From NCBI GenBank assembly GCA_031270685.1, contig JAISXA010000212.1, forward strand, positions 1-41,831: 41,831 nt of DNA, given 5' to 3'. Source of the DNA: Planctomycetota bacterium. GTDB taxonomy: Bacteria > Planctomycetota > SZUA-567. Position 1 is the stretch's first letter, and each line of letters starts with the position of its first letter. Position numbers and translations under genes: made by a program. The notes below the pieces were generated by a model. That model saw nothing but the letters and a program-made list of their open reading frames with translations. It had not been told where the DNA came from and did not search any database. This document shows positions 12,978-20,429 of this stretch, one piece after another.

Positions 12978-15113
12978 ATGCATAAAAGTGGCACAAAAAT
13001 TGCATATCTGGGGGGGGGGGGGTACTTTCCTTGTCGCGGCCTTTCCGATAGTCTGCGTTCTATTTGCCTGCCCTGGCTGGCGCTAGGCGTTTTCCTCCTG
13101 CCGCTTCCGGCTTTTTCGCAGGACATTGTATGGAATGGCCCGGGCAATCCGGGCACTACCTGGGTCCTGCGGCCCACTCCGACCGGGATCGCCAACTCCC
13201 TGTTCCCGGACCTTACTTCCGGCAACACCGTGACCGTGAACGGCGACGTGGGGGGGGATGTTTACGGCGGACAGGACTACCACACCGATGCCACCGCCGC
13301 CATGGTCGAACGTAATGCCGTGACCGTGAGCGGGGGAACAATCGGCTACAGGGTCTACGGCGGGTATGCCTGGAGCGGTTCCGGCAACGCTGCGGCGACG
13401 GGCAATACCGTGACCGTGAGCGGGGGAACAATCGACTACAGGGTCTACGGCGGGTATGCCCGGAGCTCTTCCGGCAGCGCCGCGGCGACGGGCAATGCCG
13501 TGACCGTGAGCGGGGGAACAATCGACTACAACGTCTACGGCGGGTATGTCGACAGCGATGGTACGTCGGGCGACGCCCTGAACAACCGCATTGTCATCGG
13601 CGGCGGCACGGTATTCGGAAACATTTACGGCGGCTACAGTTTGGTTGACGGTTATGGAGAAACCGGAACCGCAATTGGCAACGCCGTCACCCTTTCGGGA
13701 AGCCCCGATTTGACCGCATCGTCCCTATATGGCGGCTTTGTCGGCGAGATCGACACGCCCGAACCCGACACCAATTCCTTCACCGGCAACACCCTGAAGG
13801 TGTGGGATTATACAGGTTCCAGCGTGGTCAGCGTGCGAAACTTCCAGTATTACGACTTCGTCCTGCCCGCCTCCATGCACGACGGCGGCGTCCTGCTTGA
13901 CGTTACCGGAGACGCCTATTTCAACGGCAGCGCCCAGGACTCGACCTCCTCCACCTATGGCGACGATTCCTTCATCACCGGCGTGAACATCATGGCCGGC
14001 GGCGCGGCCCTGTCGGCCGGGGACAAGGTCACCCTGATGGAATACGCAACCAGATACGGCGTCGCAATCAACGGCAACGATTCGATCCGGGGCCGGAAAG
14101 GCGTGTCCCTGCTTTATGACTTCCAGTTGAGTCAGGACGCCGTCGCATTGACCGCCGAAGTCGTCGGCGTCCGGGCGAATCCCGAAGCCAAATCCCTTTC
14201 CGAAGGCCGCGCCGCGTCGCTGGCCTTTGTTCGCCAGGGGCAGGATCATGTGGTCCGGAACGGCGTCGCCGCCGCCGAAGCCGCCGCATCCGGCCACGTC
14301 GGCGCGGGATGGTCCGGCCCGTCCTTTTTCGCCGGACTGGCTGGCGGGCGCTTCCGCCACCAGACCGGCTCGCGCGTCGACATCGGCGGCGCCTCCCTGC
14401 TGGCCGGCCTCGCCTGGCGGAACGGCGGTCCGGGCCGCTCGCTCCTGCTGGGAATCTTTTTCGATGCCGGCTACGCCGATTACGACACCCATAACGCCTT
14501 CGCCTCGGGCGCGGTTCGGGGCGACGGCGACAGCCGCTATTTCGGCGGCGGCCTGCTGGCGCGGCATGACTGGCAAAACGGTTTCCACGCCGAGGCGTCC
14601 GCCCGCGCCGGAGTCATGAAAAACAGGTTCGCCAGCGATTTGACCGACATGTTCGGCAACCGTGCCCGTTACGACGTCTCCTCCGCCTACTTCGGGGCGC
14701 ACGCGGGCGCGGGCTACCAATGGCGGTTGAACGACCGGGCCGTCCTCGACCTGTCGGGCGAATACCTGTGGTCGCGGCAGAACGGCGGATCCGTCGTCGC
14801 GGCGGGCGATCCGGTCCGCTTCGAGCCGGACGATTCGCGCCGCCTGCGGGCGGGCGCGCGTCTCGCCTACGCGCTGAACGACAGCGTCTCCCCCTATGCG
14901 GGAGCGGCCTTCGAGTACGAGTTCGACGGCAGGGCGCGGGCGGGGGCGTACGGGTACAATTACGGCGTTCCCAGCCTCAAGGGCGGTTCCGGCGTCGGCG
15001 AAATCGGCCTGACCGTGCGCCGCGGCCGCTTCACCGCCGACCTGGGCGCGCAGGGCCACATCGGCCGCCGCACCGGCGTGACCGGCGGCCTGCGGGTCGG
15101 GTGGGTATTCTGA
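12978..15113 (+). CDS. Autotransporter outer-membrane beta-barrel protein, possibly phase-variable
   Basis: About 711 aa. A hydrophobic signal segment (ICLPWLALGVFLLPLPAFSQ, about residues 29-48) is followed by a passenger of GG-rich beta-solenoid-like repeats (VTVSGGTIDYRVYGGYA). The C-terminal 270 residues, from about 440, form a beta-barrel domain ending VGWVF with the terminal aromatic expected for outer-membrane insertion. The start is problematic: ATG 12978 has no good ribosome site. ATG 12967, with GGAGG 5 nt upstream, is in another frame and stops at 13086 unless the 13-G tract at 13010-13022 changes length (11 or 14 G restores the frame). The stop codon lies inside repeat element G. 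Confidence 0.85.
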   Translation: MHKSGTKIAYLGGGGYFPCRGLSDSLRSICLPWLALGVFLLPLPAFSQDIVWNGPGNPGTTWVLRPTPTGIANSLFPDLTSGNTVTVNGDVGGDVYGGQDYHTDATAAMVERNAVTVSGGTIGYRVYGGYAWSGSGNAAATGNTVTVSGGTIDYRVYGGYARSSSGSAAATGNAVTVSGGTIDYNVYGGYVDSDGTSGDALNNRIVIGGGTVFGNIYGGYSLVDGYGETGTAIGNAVTLSGSPDLTASSLYGGFVGEIDTPEPDTNSFTGNTLKVWDYTGSSVVSVRNFQYYDFVLPASMHDGGVLLDVTGDAYFNGSAQDSTSSTYGDDSFITGVNIMAGGAALSAGDKVTLMEYATRYGVAINGNDSIRGRKGVSLLYDFQLSQDAVALTAEVVGVRANPEAKSLSEGRAASLAFVRQGQDHVVRNGVAAAEAAASGHVGAGWSGPSFFAGLAGGRFRHQTGSRVDIGGASLLAGLAWRNGGPGRSLLLGIFFDAGYADYDTHNAFASGAVRGDGDSRYFGGGLLARHDWQNGFHAEASARAGVMKNRFASDLTDMFGNRARYDVSSAYFGAHAGAGYQWRLNDRAVLDLSGEYLWSRQNGGSVVAAGDPVRFEPDDSRRLRAGARLAYALNDSVSPYAGAAFEYEFDGRARAGAYGYNYGVPSLKGGSGVGEIGLTVRRGRFTADLGAQGHIGRRTGVTGGLRVGWVF
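13010..13022 (+). repeat. Poly(G) tract of 13 in the 5' coding region of the autotransporter
   Basis: Thirteen consecutive G between the candidate starts (12967, 12978) and the signal-peptide core. The strong-RBS ATG at 12967 reads a 39-codon frame ending TAG at 13084-13086 with the present length. Gain of one or loss of two G would join it to the autotransporter frame. A shorter 8-G run is at 13250-13257. Homopolymer sequencing or assembly error must be considered. Confidence 0.85.
13314..13550 (+). repeat. Three tandem 90-nt repeats in the autotransporter passenger
   Basis: Units start at 13314, 13404 and 13494 (AATGCCGTGACCGTGAGCGG). Each encodes 30 residues of the pattern NAVTVSGGTIxYxVYGGYA...GxAAATG. 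The first two units are complete and nearly identical in DNA; the third diverges after VYGGY. More degenerate units follow (VIGGGTVFGNIYGGYS). Near-identity points to recent duplication and copy-number variability. Confidence 0.85.
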
Positions 15114-15253
15114 ACTGAACTTTTGCAACTTGGGCATTCAAACCGCCGAATGCCCAATTTGTAAAAATCACGATCCTTGCGGCACAGGCGTTTTAGATTT
15201 TTGCAAAGTGGCGATTGGTGGTTTAATCGCCACTTTGCAAAACTTCAGTTCAG
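15110..15253. repeat. Paired-hairpin element, divergent type, copy G (144 nt)
   Basis: Terminal inverted repeats CTGAACTGAACTTTT (15110-15124) and AAAACTTCAGTTCAG (15239-15253) match at 14 of 15 positions. Left hairpin: stem TTGGGCATTC with loop AAACCGCC (15140-15147), extended by an outer TTTTGCAA/TTGTAAAA helix. Right hairpin: perfect 17-bp stem TTTGCAAAGTGGCGATT with loop GGTGGTTT (15217-15224). Stems and ends are unrelated in sequence to copies A-C, but the inverted-pair layout and 8-nt loops are the same. The left end includes the autotransporter stop codon. Confidence 0.82.
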
Positions 15254-15256
15254 AAC

Positions 15257-15306
15257 AACGGAACCGGCCGAAAAGCGCACCCCGTTTTTTGTTGGCCGGT
15301 TCCGTT
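15257..15306. repeat. Large inverted repeat (13-bp stem)
   Basis: AACGGAACCGGCC (15257-15269) pairs perfectly with GGCCGGTTCCGTT (15294-15306) across a 24-nt loop containing CCCCGTTTTTTG. It lies directly after element G and may terminate the autotransporter transcript, although no T tract follows the stem on the plus strand (CCCTCC). It does not have the AACCGCC loop. Confidence 0.55.
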
Positions 15307-15410
15307 CCCTCCGCGTCATGTTCTCCGCATCCCCGCTGAAAACGCTTGCGTTTTTCTCGCGGCGTGATATGAAAGGAGGACGGTCCATCCAGGAATGCGC
15401 CAATCTCCTT

Positions 15411-15608
15411 GTCGACTTTTGGAGGAAATCGGGCCAACCGCCGCCCGACTTCCTCCAAAGATGTTACTGCTTACGGGCCAATGGGTTGATTTTTCGTCAG
15501 GTCGGGCGATACCGCTGACGTTGCAATAATTCCCGACGAAAAATGGAACCCCGGGAAACTTTGGAGAGAATCAAACGGCGGTTTGTTTGATTTTCTCCAA
15601 AAGTCCAC
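15411..15608. repeat. Paired-hairpin element, copy C (198 nt, complete)
   Basis: Starts GTCGACTTTT and ends AAAAGTCCAC. Left hairpin loop CAACCGCC at 15435-15442, with one A-C mismatch in the stem. Right hairpin stem TTTGGAGAGAATCAAAC (15560-15576), loop GGCGGTTT (15577-15584), one G-T change in the partner arm. The central third stem is ATTTTTCGTC...GACGAAAAAT. It is collinear with copy B. The element lies just upstream (38 nt) of the TTG start of the sugar ABC ATPase. Confidence 0.88.
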
Positions 15609-15645
15609 TCCTTGACACGAACGCATATAGCGGATTGGAGATCGC

Positions 15646-17145
15646 TTGTCCGATTATATTCTTGAACTGAGGAACATCACCAAAACCTTTCCCGGCGTCA
15701 AGGCGCTCGACAACGTGCAGTTCCATCTCCAGCGCGGCGAGGTTCACGCGCTGATGGGAGAGAACGGCGCGGGAAAGTCCACCTTTATCAAAATCATCAC
15801 CGGCGTGCTCCAGCCCAATTCCGGCGAGATGTTCCTGGACGGGAAAAAGGTCGATTTCGCGTCTCCGAACGACGCCCAGGCGGCCGGCATCGCCGCCATC
15901 TACCAGCATGTCACCTGCTATCCCGATCTCAGCGTCACGGAAAACATTTTCATGGGACACGAAAAGGTCGGCGCCTTCGGCCGCCTCCAATGGAGCGGGA
16001 TGCACGAGGAGGCGGAAGGGCTTCTGAGGCGGCTTGACGCGACTTTTTCCCCCAAGGCGCTGATGAGCAGCCTTTCCGTGGCGCAGCAGCAGATCGTCGA
16101 GATCGCGAAGGCGTTTTCGCAAAACGCGCGCATCATCATCATGGACGAACCCACAGCCGCCCTCACCAAGCGCGAAAGCGAGGATCTTTACCGGGTGACC
16201 GAGCAGCTTCGCGACGAGGGCGTCTCCATCATTTTCATCTCCCACCGCTTCGAGGACATGTATCGCGTCGCCTCCAGGGTCACCGTTTTCCGCGATTCGC
16301 AGTACATCGGCTCCTGGAACGTGAAGGATATCGAACCCAAGGACATGATCATCGCCATGGTCGGGCGCGAGATCACCCAGCTTTTCCCGGAGAAAAAGCA
16401 CGAGATCGGCAAGGAGATTTTCCGGGTGGAAAACCTGGGCAAGGCCGGGTATTTCGCCGACATCGATTTTACCCTGCACGCGGGCGAAGTGCTCGGCTTC
16501 ACCGGCCTGGTCGGCGCGGGGAGAAGCGAGCTTTTCCAATCCATTTTCGGCATCATGCCCTACGACCGGGGCCGCATCTTCGTCGAGGAGCGCGAAGTGG
16601 CCATGCGCAGCCCCGGCGAGTCCATGCGCGCGGGCGTCGCCTATCTGCCCGAGGACCGCCAAAAACAGGGATTGGTCCTCTCCTGGTCCATCGGCCGCAA
16701 TATCAGCCTGCCGTCGCTGAGCAGCAATTTCTCGCGCGGATGGATCCGCGAAAAGGAGGAGATGCGCCGGTCGCATTCGCTTTCCGAGCGCCTGACCGTG
16801 AAGGCCCTCTCGGTGCACGACCCGGTCAGTTCGCTTTCGGGCGGCAACCAGCAAAAGGTGGTGGTGGCGAAGCTGCTCAACGCCAACGCGAAAATCCTGA
16901 TTCTCGACGAGCCGACCAAGGGCGTCGACATCGGCGCCAAGTCGGCCATGTACGGGATTATCGACGACCTCGCGAAAAACGGCTACGGAATCATTCTCAT
17001 ATCATCGGAGATGCCCGAGGTGCTGGGCATGTGCGACCGGGTCATCGTCATGAAGGGCGGGCGCATCACCGCCGAGTTCGACCGCGGAAACGCGTCGCAG
17101 GAGTCGATTCTCGAGGCGGCGATGGCGAACCGCCGGATCGGCTGA
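15646..17145 (+). CDS. Sugar ABC transporter ATP-binding protein (RbsA/RhaT type, two ATPase domains)
   Basis: A 499-aa cytosolic ATPase that powers a monosaccharide importer. Two ABC domains are fused. The first has Walker A GENGAGKST, signature SLSVAQQQ and Walker B IIIMDEPTAAL. The second has a degenerate Walker A (GLVGAGRSE), signature LSGGNQQK and Walker B LILDEPTKGVD, the usual asymmetry in this family. The start is TTG at 15646 with GGAG 5 nt upstream. It heads a five-gene cluster: ATPase, FAD oxidoreductase, two permeases, binding protein. The binding protein resembles RhaS, so a rhamnose-like or AI-2-like substrate is possible. Confidence 0.93.
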   Translation: MSDYILELRNITKTFPGVKALDNVQFHLQRGEVHALMGENGAGKSTFIKIITGVLQPNSGEMFLDGKKVDFASPNDAQAAGIAAIYQHVTCYPDLSVTENIFMGHEKVGAFGRLQWSGMHEEAEGLLRRLDATFSPKALMSSLSVAQQQIVEIAKAFSQNARIIIMDEPTAALTKRESEDLYRVTEQLRDEGVSIIFISHRFEDMYRVASRVTVFRDSQYIGSWNVKDIEPKDMIIAMVGREITQLFPEKKHEIGKEIFRVENLGKAGYFADIDFTLHAGEVLGFTGLVGAGRSELFQSIFGIMPYDRGRIFVEEREVAMRSPGESMRAGVAYLPEDRQKQGLVLSWSIGRNISLPSLSSNFSRGWIREKEEMRRSHSLSERLTVKALSVHDPVSSLSGGNQQKVVVAKLLNANAKILILDEPTKGVDIGAKSAMYGIIDDLAKNGYGIILISSEMPEVLGMCDRVIVMKGGRITAEFDRGNASQESILEAAMANRRIG

Positions 17146-17154
17146 ACCCGCCGC

Positions 17155-18279
17155 ATGGACATGGACTTGACCATCGTCGGGGGCGGGGCGGTGGGTTTGG
17201 CGATCGCCATGCGTTCGGCCGGGAAGGGTTCGCGCGTATTGCTGCTTGAAAGGCATTCCGCTTTCGGCCGTGAAACGTCGAGCCGCAACAGCGAGGTGAT
17301 ACACGGCGGCATGTATTATCCGCCCGGCTCGCTCAAGGCGAAATTATGCGTCGAAGGCAGGCGGGAGTTGTACGCGTTCGCGGGGACGAGGGGAGTGCCG
17401 GCGCGCAAGACCGGAAAGATAATTGTCGCCCAGGACGAGGCAGAGATCGCCGCCCTTGAACGGATTCAAACCACCGGTCGGGCAAACGGCGTCGAGGGGC
17501 TGGACTTACTTGGCAAAGACGGACTTTCGAAACGCTGTCCGGATCTGCGGGCGCAAGTCGCGCTGTGGTCTCCGGAAACCGGCGTCGTCAATGCGCATCG
17601 CTTGATGGACGCGCTTCGCGTCGTCGCCGAGGAACAAGGGGCGGTTGTCCTTCCGGGCGCCGAGGCGCTGGGCCTGGAGATGATCGACGGCGGATGGAGA
17701 GTCGATTTTCGCGACGCCGATGGGTTGCAAGCGGTGGAAACAGCCTGGGTGGCCAACGCCGCCGGGTTGAACGCGCAGAAGGTCATGCGCATGGCCGGGC
17801 TGGATCCTGCGGAGATGGGTTTGACGCTTCATCCCTGCAAGGGCAGTTATTACTCGGTTCGGGGCAAGGCGGGAAAGCGGATAACGAGCCTGGTCTATCC
17901 AGTCCCGGAGGAAAAACTTGTCGGCCTTGGCGTGCACACCATAGTCGACGTCGCCGGCGGGGTGAAGCTGGGACCGGACGCGGAATACGTTCCCGAAGCG
18001 GACGAATACGATTACGCGGTGGACGCGCGCCGCAAGGACGATTTTTTCCGGAGCGCGAAGCGGTATCTGCCGTTTCTCGAACCGGGGGACATCGAGCCGG
18101 ACATGTCGGGCATCAGGCCGAAGTTGTACGGCCCGGGCGAGCCCGAGCGGGATTTTCACATCCGCGAGGAGCGGGAGAGGGGACGGCCGGGGTTCATCAA
18201 TCTCGCCGGGCTGGAATCACCGGGTTTGACCGCGTGTCTGGCGATAGGAAAGATGGTCGCCGAGACGGCATCGGGGTAG
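17155..18279 (+). CDS. FAD-dependent oxidoreductase, DAO / L-2-hydroxyglutarate oxidase (LhgO)-like
   Basis: A 374-aa flavoprotein. The N-terminal Rossmann motif is IVGGGAVGLAIA with the distal acidic residue in LLLERH. SSRNSEVIHGGMYY and the C-terminal FINLAGLESPGLTACLAIG match the L-2-hydroxyglutarate dehydrogenase group of the DAO superfamily. The natural substrate may be another 2-hydroxy acid or sugar acid. It lies 9 nt after the ATPase gene and 19 nt before the first permease, so it is part of the operon. An oxidoreductase in the middle of an importer operon suggests it acts on the imported compound or its product. ATG 17155 has only a weak ribosome site and may depend on coupling. Confidence 0.85.
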   Translation: MDMDLTIVGGGAVGLAIAMRSAGKGSRVLLLERHSAFGRETSSRNSEVIHGGMYYPPGSLKAKLCVEGRRELYAFAGTRGVPARKTGKIIVAQDEAEIAALERIQTTGRANGVEGLDLLGKDGLSKRCPDLRAQVALWSPETGVVNAHRLMDALRVVAEEQGAVVLPGAEALGLEMIDGGWRVDFRDADGLQAVETAWVANAAGLNAQKVMRMAGLDPAEMGLTLHPCKGSYYSVRGKAGKRITSLVYPVPEEKLVGLGVHTIVDVAGGVKLGPDAEYVPEADEYDYAVDARRKDDFFRSAKRYLPFLEPGDIEPDMSGIRPKLYGPGEPERDFHIREERERGRPGFINLAGLESPGLTACLAIGKMVAETASG

Positions 18280-18298
18280 AAAGAAGATTGGGACGCCT

Positions 18299-19324
18299 AT
18301 GAGCGCAAGCGAGGGCTATGCCAAAACCCGGGACTCGGGCGAGACCCTGTTCGCCCGGATCGGGAAGTTTCGGGAGGTCGGGCTTTTCGTCTTCATCATC
18401 CTGGTCATGCTGTTTACCCAGTGGAAGAATTCCAATTTCTTCACTTTCGAGAATATCGACGATCTTCTCGCCAACGCCTCGATCCTCGGGATTCTCGCGC
18501 TCGGCATGATGCTGGTCATCATAGCCAGGGGCATCGACCTTTCCATCGGGGCGACGCTCGCCCTGTCCGGCATGCTCGCCGCCCTCACGATCGCGGAACA
18601 CCCGACGTTGTCCCCTTGGATCGCCGTTCTTTTGGGGACGGCCATCGGCGTCGTTTGCGGCGCCTTCGTAGGCGTTACCGTGTCGGTCTTCGGAGTGCTC
18701 CCGATCATAGCCTCCCTCGGCATGATGTACGTTTTCAGGGCGCTCACCTATCTGGTGAGTGGCCGGCGATGGGTCAGCGCCTACCAGATGTCCGACGCCT
18801 TCAAGGACATGGCGACCGGGAGATGGTTCGGCATTCGCCATTACATATTCATCGCCCTCGCGTTTTACGTTGCGTTCTATTATTTCACCAACCATACCCG
18901 CACCGGGCGGCGCATATACGCCGTCGGATCCAGCCCCGAATCGGCGGCCATCAGCGGCATTCGAACCAGATGGATCACCTGGCTGGTGTATGTCGTCATG
19001 GGCGCGATCTCCGGATTCTGCGGCGTCCTGTGGGTGGCGAAATTCGCTTCGGCGCAGGGCGATACCGCGAGTGGCTACGAGATGAACGTCATCGCCGCCT
19101 GCGTGCTCGGCGGGGTCAACATCAACGGCGGCTCCGGGAAGGTGGGCGGGGTGCTCCTCGGCACCCTTCTTCTCGGAACGCTCAATAACGCGCTGCCGAT
19201 GATCAATATGTCCGTGTTCTGGCAAAACGCCATCCAGGGCGCGATTATCCTCTTCGCCATCATCGTCAACACGCTTGTCAAGCGCAACGTCGACAGAAGC
19301 AATCTTATCCGGAGACCAATCTGA
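18299..19324 (+). CDS. Sugar ABC transporter permease (RbsC/RhaP type)
   Basis: A 341-aa inner-membrane protein of the branched-chain/monosaccharide permease family (BPD_transp_2). Eight or more hydrophobic segments are visible, starting VGLFVFIILVMLF near residue 28. The family landmarks are GMMLVIIARGIDLSIGA, the cytoplasmic loop TRTGRRIYAVGSSPESAAISGI and ACVLGGVNINGGSGKVGG. It forms a heterodimeric channel with the next gene, which starts inside its stop codon (TGATG). Confidence 0.93.
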   Translation: MSASEGYAKTRDSGETLFARIGKFREVGLFVFIILVMLFTQWKNSNFFTFENIDDLLANASILGILALGMMLVIIARGIDLSIGATLALSGMLAALTIAEHPTLSPWIAVLLGTAIGVVCGAFVGVTVSVFGVLPIIASLGMMYVFRALTYLVSGRRWVSAYQMSDAFKDMATGRWFGIRHYIFIALAFYVAFYYFTNHTRTGRRIYAVGSSPESAAISGIRTRWITWLVYVVMGAISGFCGVLWVAKFASAQGDTASGYEMNVIAACVLGGVNINGGSGKVGGVLLGTLLLGTLNNALPMINMSVFWQNAIQGAIILFAIIVNTLVKRNVDRSNLIRRPI

Positions 19325-20352
19325 TGCCCGAAGCCAGGACCATCTCCGCGGACAAGCCATTCTCCTGGAAGGCATTTTTCCTGCAATGGGAATGGATGCT
19401 GCTCGTGTTGTTCATTCTCGTCCAGGTAGCCAACTCGCAGCTTTCGTCCTACTATTTCAACTTCGACAAGCCCGGCGATTCGGCGATGAAGCTGATCGAC
19501 GCGACGATGACGTTTCTCGACAAGGCTTTCATCGCCCTGCCGATGGCGTTCGTCATCATCATGGGCGAGATCGACATTTCCGTCGGCTCCACCGTCGCCC
19601 TATCGGCCGTTCTCATGGGCGTATCGAACAAGGCGGGGCTTCCCATGCCGGCGGCGATGTGTCTGTGCCTGGCGGTCGGGACCGGATGCGGATTGCTCAA
19701 CGGCGTCATCCTGACCCGCTTCAAGGAACTCGCGCCGATGATCGTCACCTTGTCGACGATGATCATCTATCGCGGCATCGCGCTGATCATCCTCGAGGAC
19801 CAGTCCGTCGGCAAGTTTCCGCTGTGGTTCGAATTCCTGGGCTGGGAATACGTGGGGCCGTCGCCGTTCATGCTTCTGGCGTTTTTGGTCTGCGCCCTGA
19901 TATACGGGGTCGTCCTCCACAAGACGACGTTCGGCCGGCAACTGTACGCCATCGGCTCCAATCGCACGGCCAGCTATTTTTCCGGAGTCCCGGTGGACAG
20001 GATCAGGATCGCCGTCTACACCCTGATCGGCCTCATGTCGGGCGTGACCGCGCTGTTCCTTACCTCACGAATGGGGAGCACGCGCCCGAACGTCGCGCAG
20101 GGTTACGAGCTCGACGTCATCGCCATGGTGGTGCTCGGCGGCGTCTCCACCTCGGGCGGCAAGGGGCGCATGATCGGCGTGGCGATCTCGGTGTTCACCG
20201 TGGGGTACCTGCGCTACGGGCTTGGCCTGCGCAACGTCTCGGCGCAGGTGCTGATGATCATCGTCGGCCTGCTTCTGATCTTCGCGGTCATGGTTCCCAA
20301 CCTTCGCCAGATGGCGGCGGAATGGATGGCGAACAGGAAGCGCGCGGTTTAG
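19324..20352 (+). CDS. Sugar ABC transporter permease (RhaQ type)
   Basis: A 342-aa second permease of the same family. Landmarks are VIIMGEIDISVGSTVALSAV, the loop TTFGRQLYAIGSNRTASYFSGV and MVVLGGVSTSGGKGRM. The ATG overlaps the stop of the first permease by 1 nt. Two distinct permeases are characteristic of rhamnose- and AI-2-type importers (RhaP/RhaQ, LsrC/LsrD) rather than ribose systems with one RbsC, which supports the RhaS-like reading of the binding protein. Confidence 0.92.
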   Translation: MPEARTISADKPFSWKAFFLQWEWMLLVLFILVQVANSQLSSYYFNFDKPGDSAMKLIDATMTFLDKAFIALPMAFVIIMGEIDISVGSTVALSAVLMGVSNKAGLPMPAAMCLCLAVGTGCGLLNGVILTRFKELAPMIVTLSTMIIYRGIALIILEDQSVGKFPLWFEFLGWEYVGPSPFMLLAFLVCALIYGVVLHKTTFGRQLYAIGSNRTASYFSGVPVDRIRIAVYTLIGLMSGVTALFLTSRMGSTRPNVAQGYELDVIAMVVLGGVSTSGGKGRMIGVAISVFTVGYLRYGLGLRNVSAQVLMIIVGLLLIFAVMVPNLRQMAAEWMANRKRAV

Positions 20353-20364
20353 CGGACGTGTATT

Positions 20365-20390
20365 CGCCGGTCTCGAGGGGCGCCCGGCGA
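20365..20390. promoter_or_regulatory. Intercistronic hairpin before the binding-protein gene
   Basis: CGCCGG (20365-20370) pairs with CCGGCG (20384-20389) across a 13-nt loop, in the 77-nt gap between permease and binding protein. No T tract follows. Such hairpins often protect the 5' end of the abundant binding-protein mRNA after processing; that role is inferred. Confidence 0.45.
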
Positions 20391-20429
20391 TGGTAATTAT
20401 CGGGTTCTTTTATGACAGGAGATGGTGCT

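Noticed and set aside
12862-13086. A 74-aa plus-strand frame starting at the hairpin after the kinase
   Set aside because: The first part is translated repeat sequence; the end is the out-of-phase start of the autotransporter and is better explained by the G tract.
15596-15640. TTGACA at 15612 as -35 of the sugar ABC operon
   Set aside because: The only TATA-like hexamer follows after 8 nt, which is too close for a sigma70 promoter.
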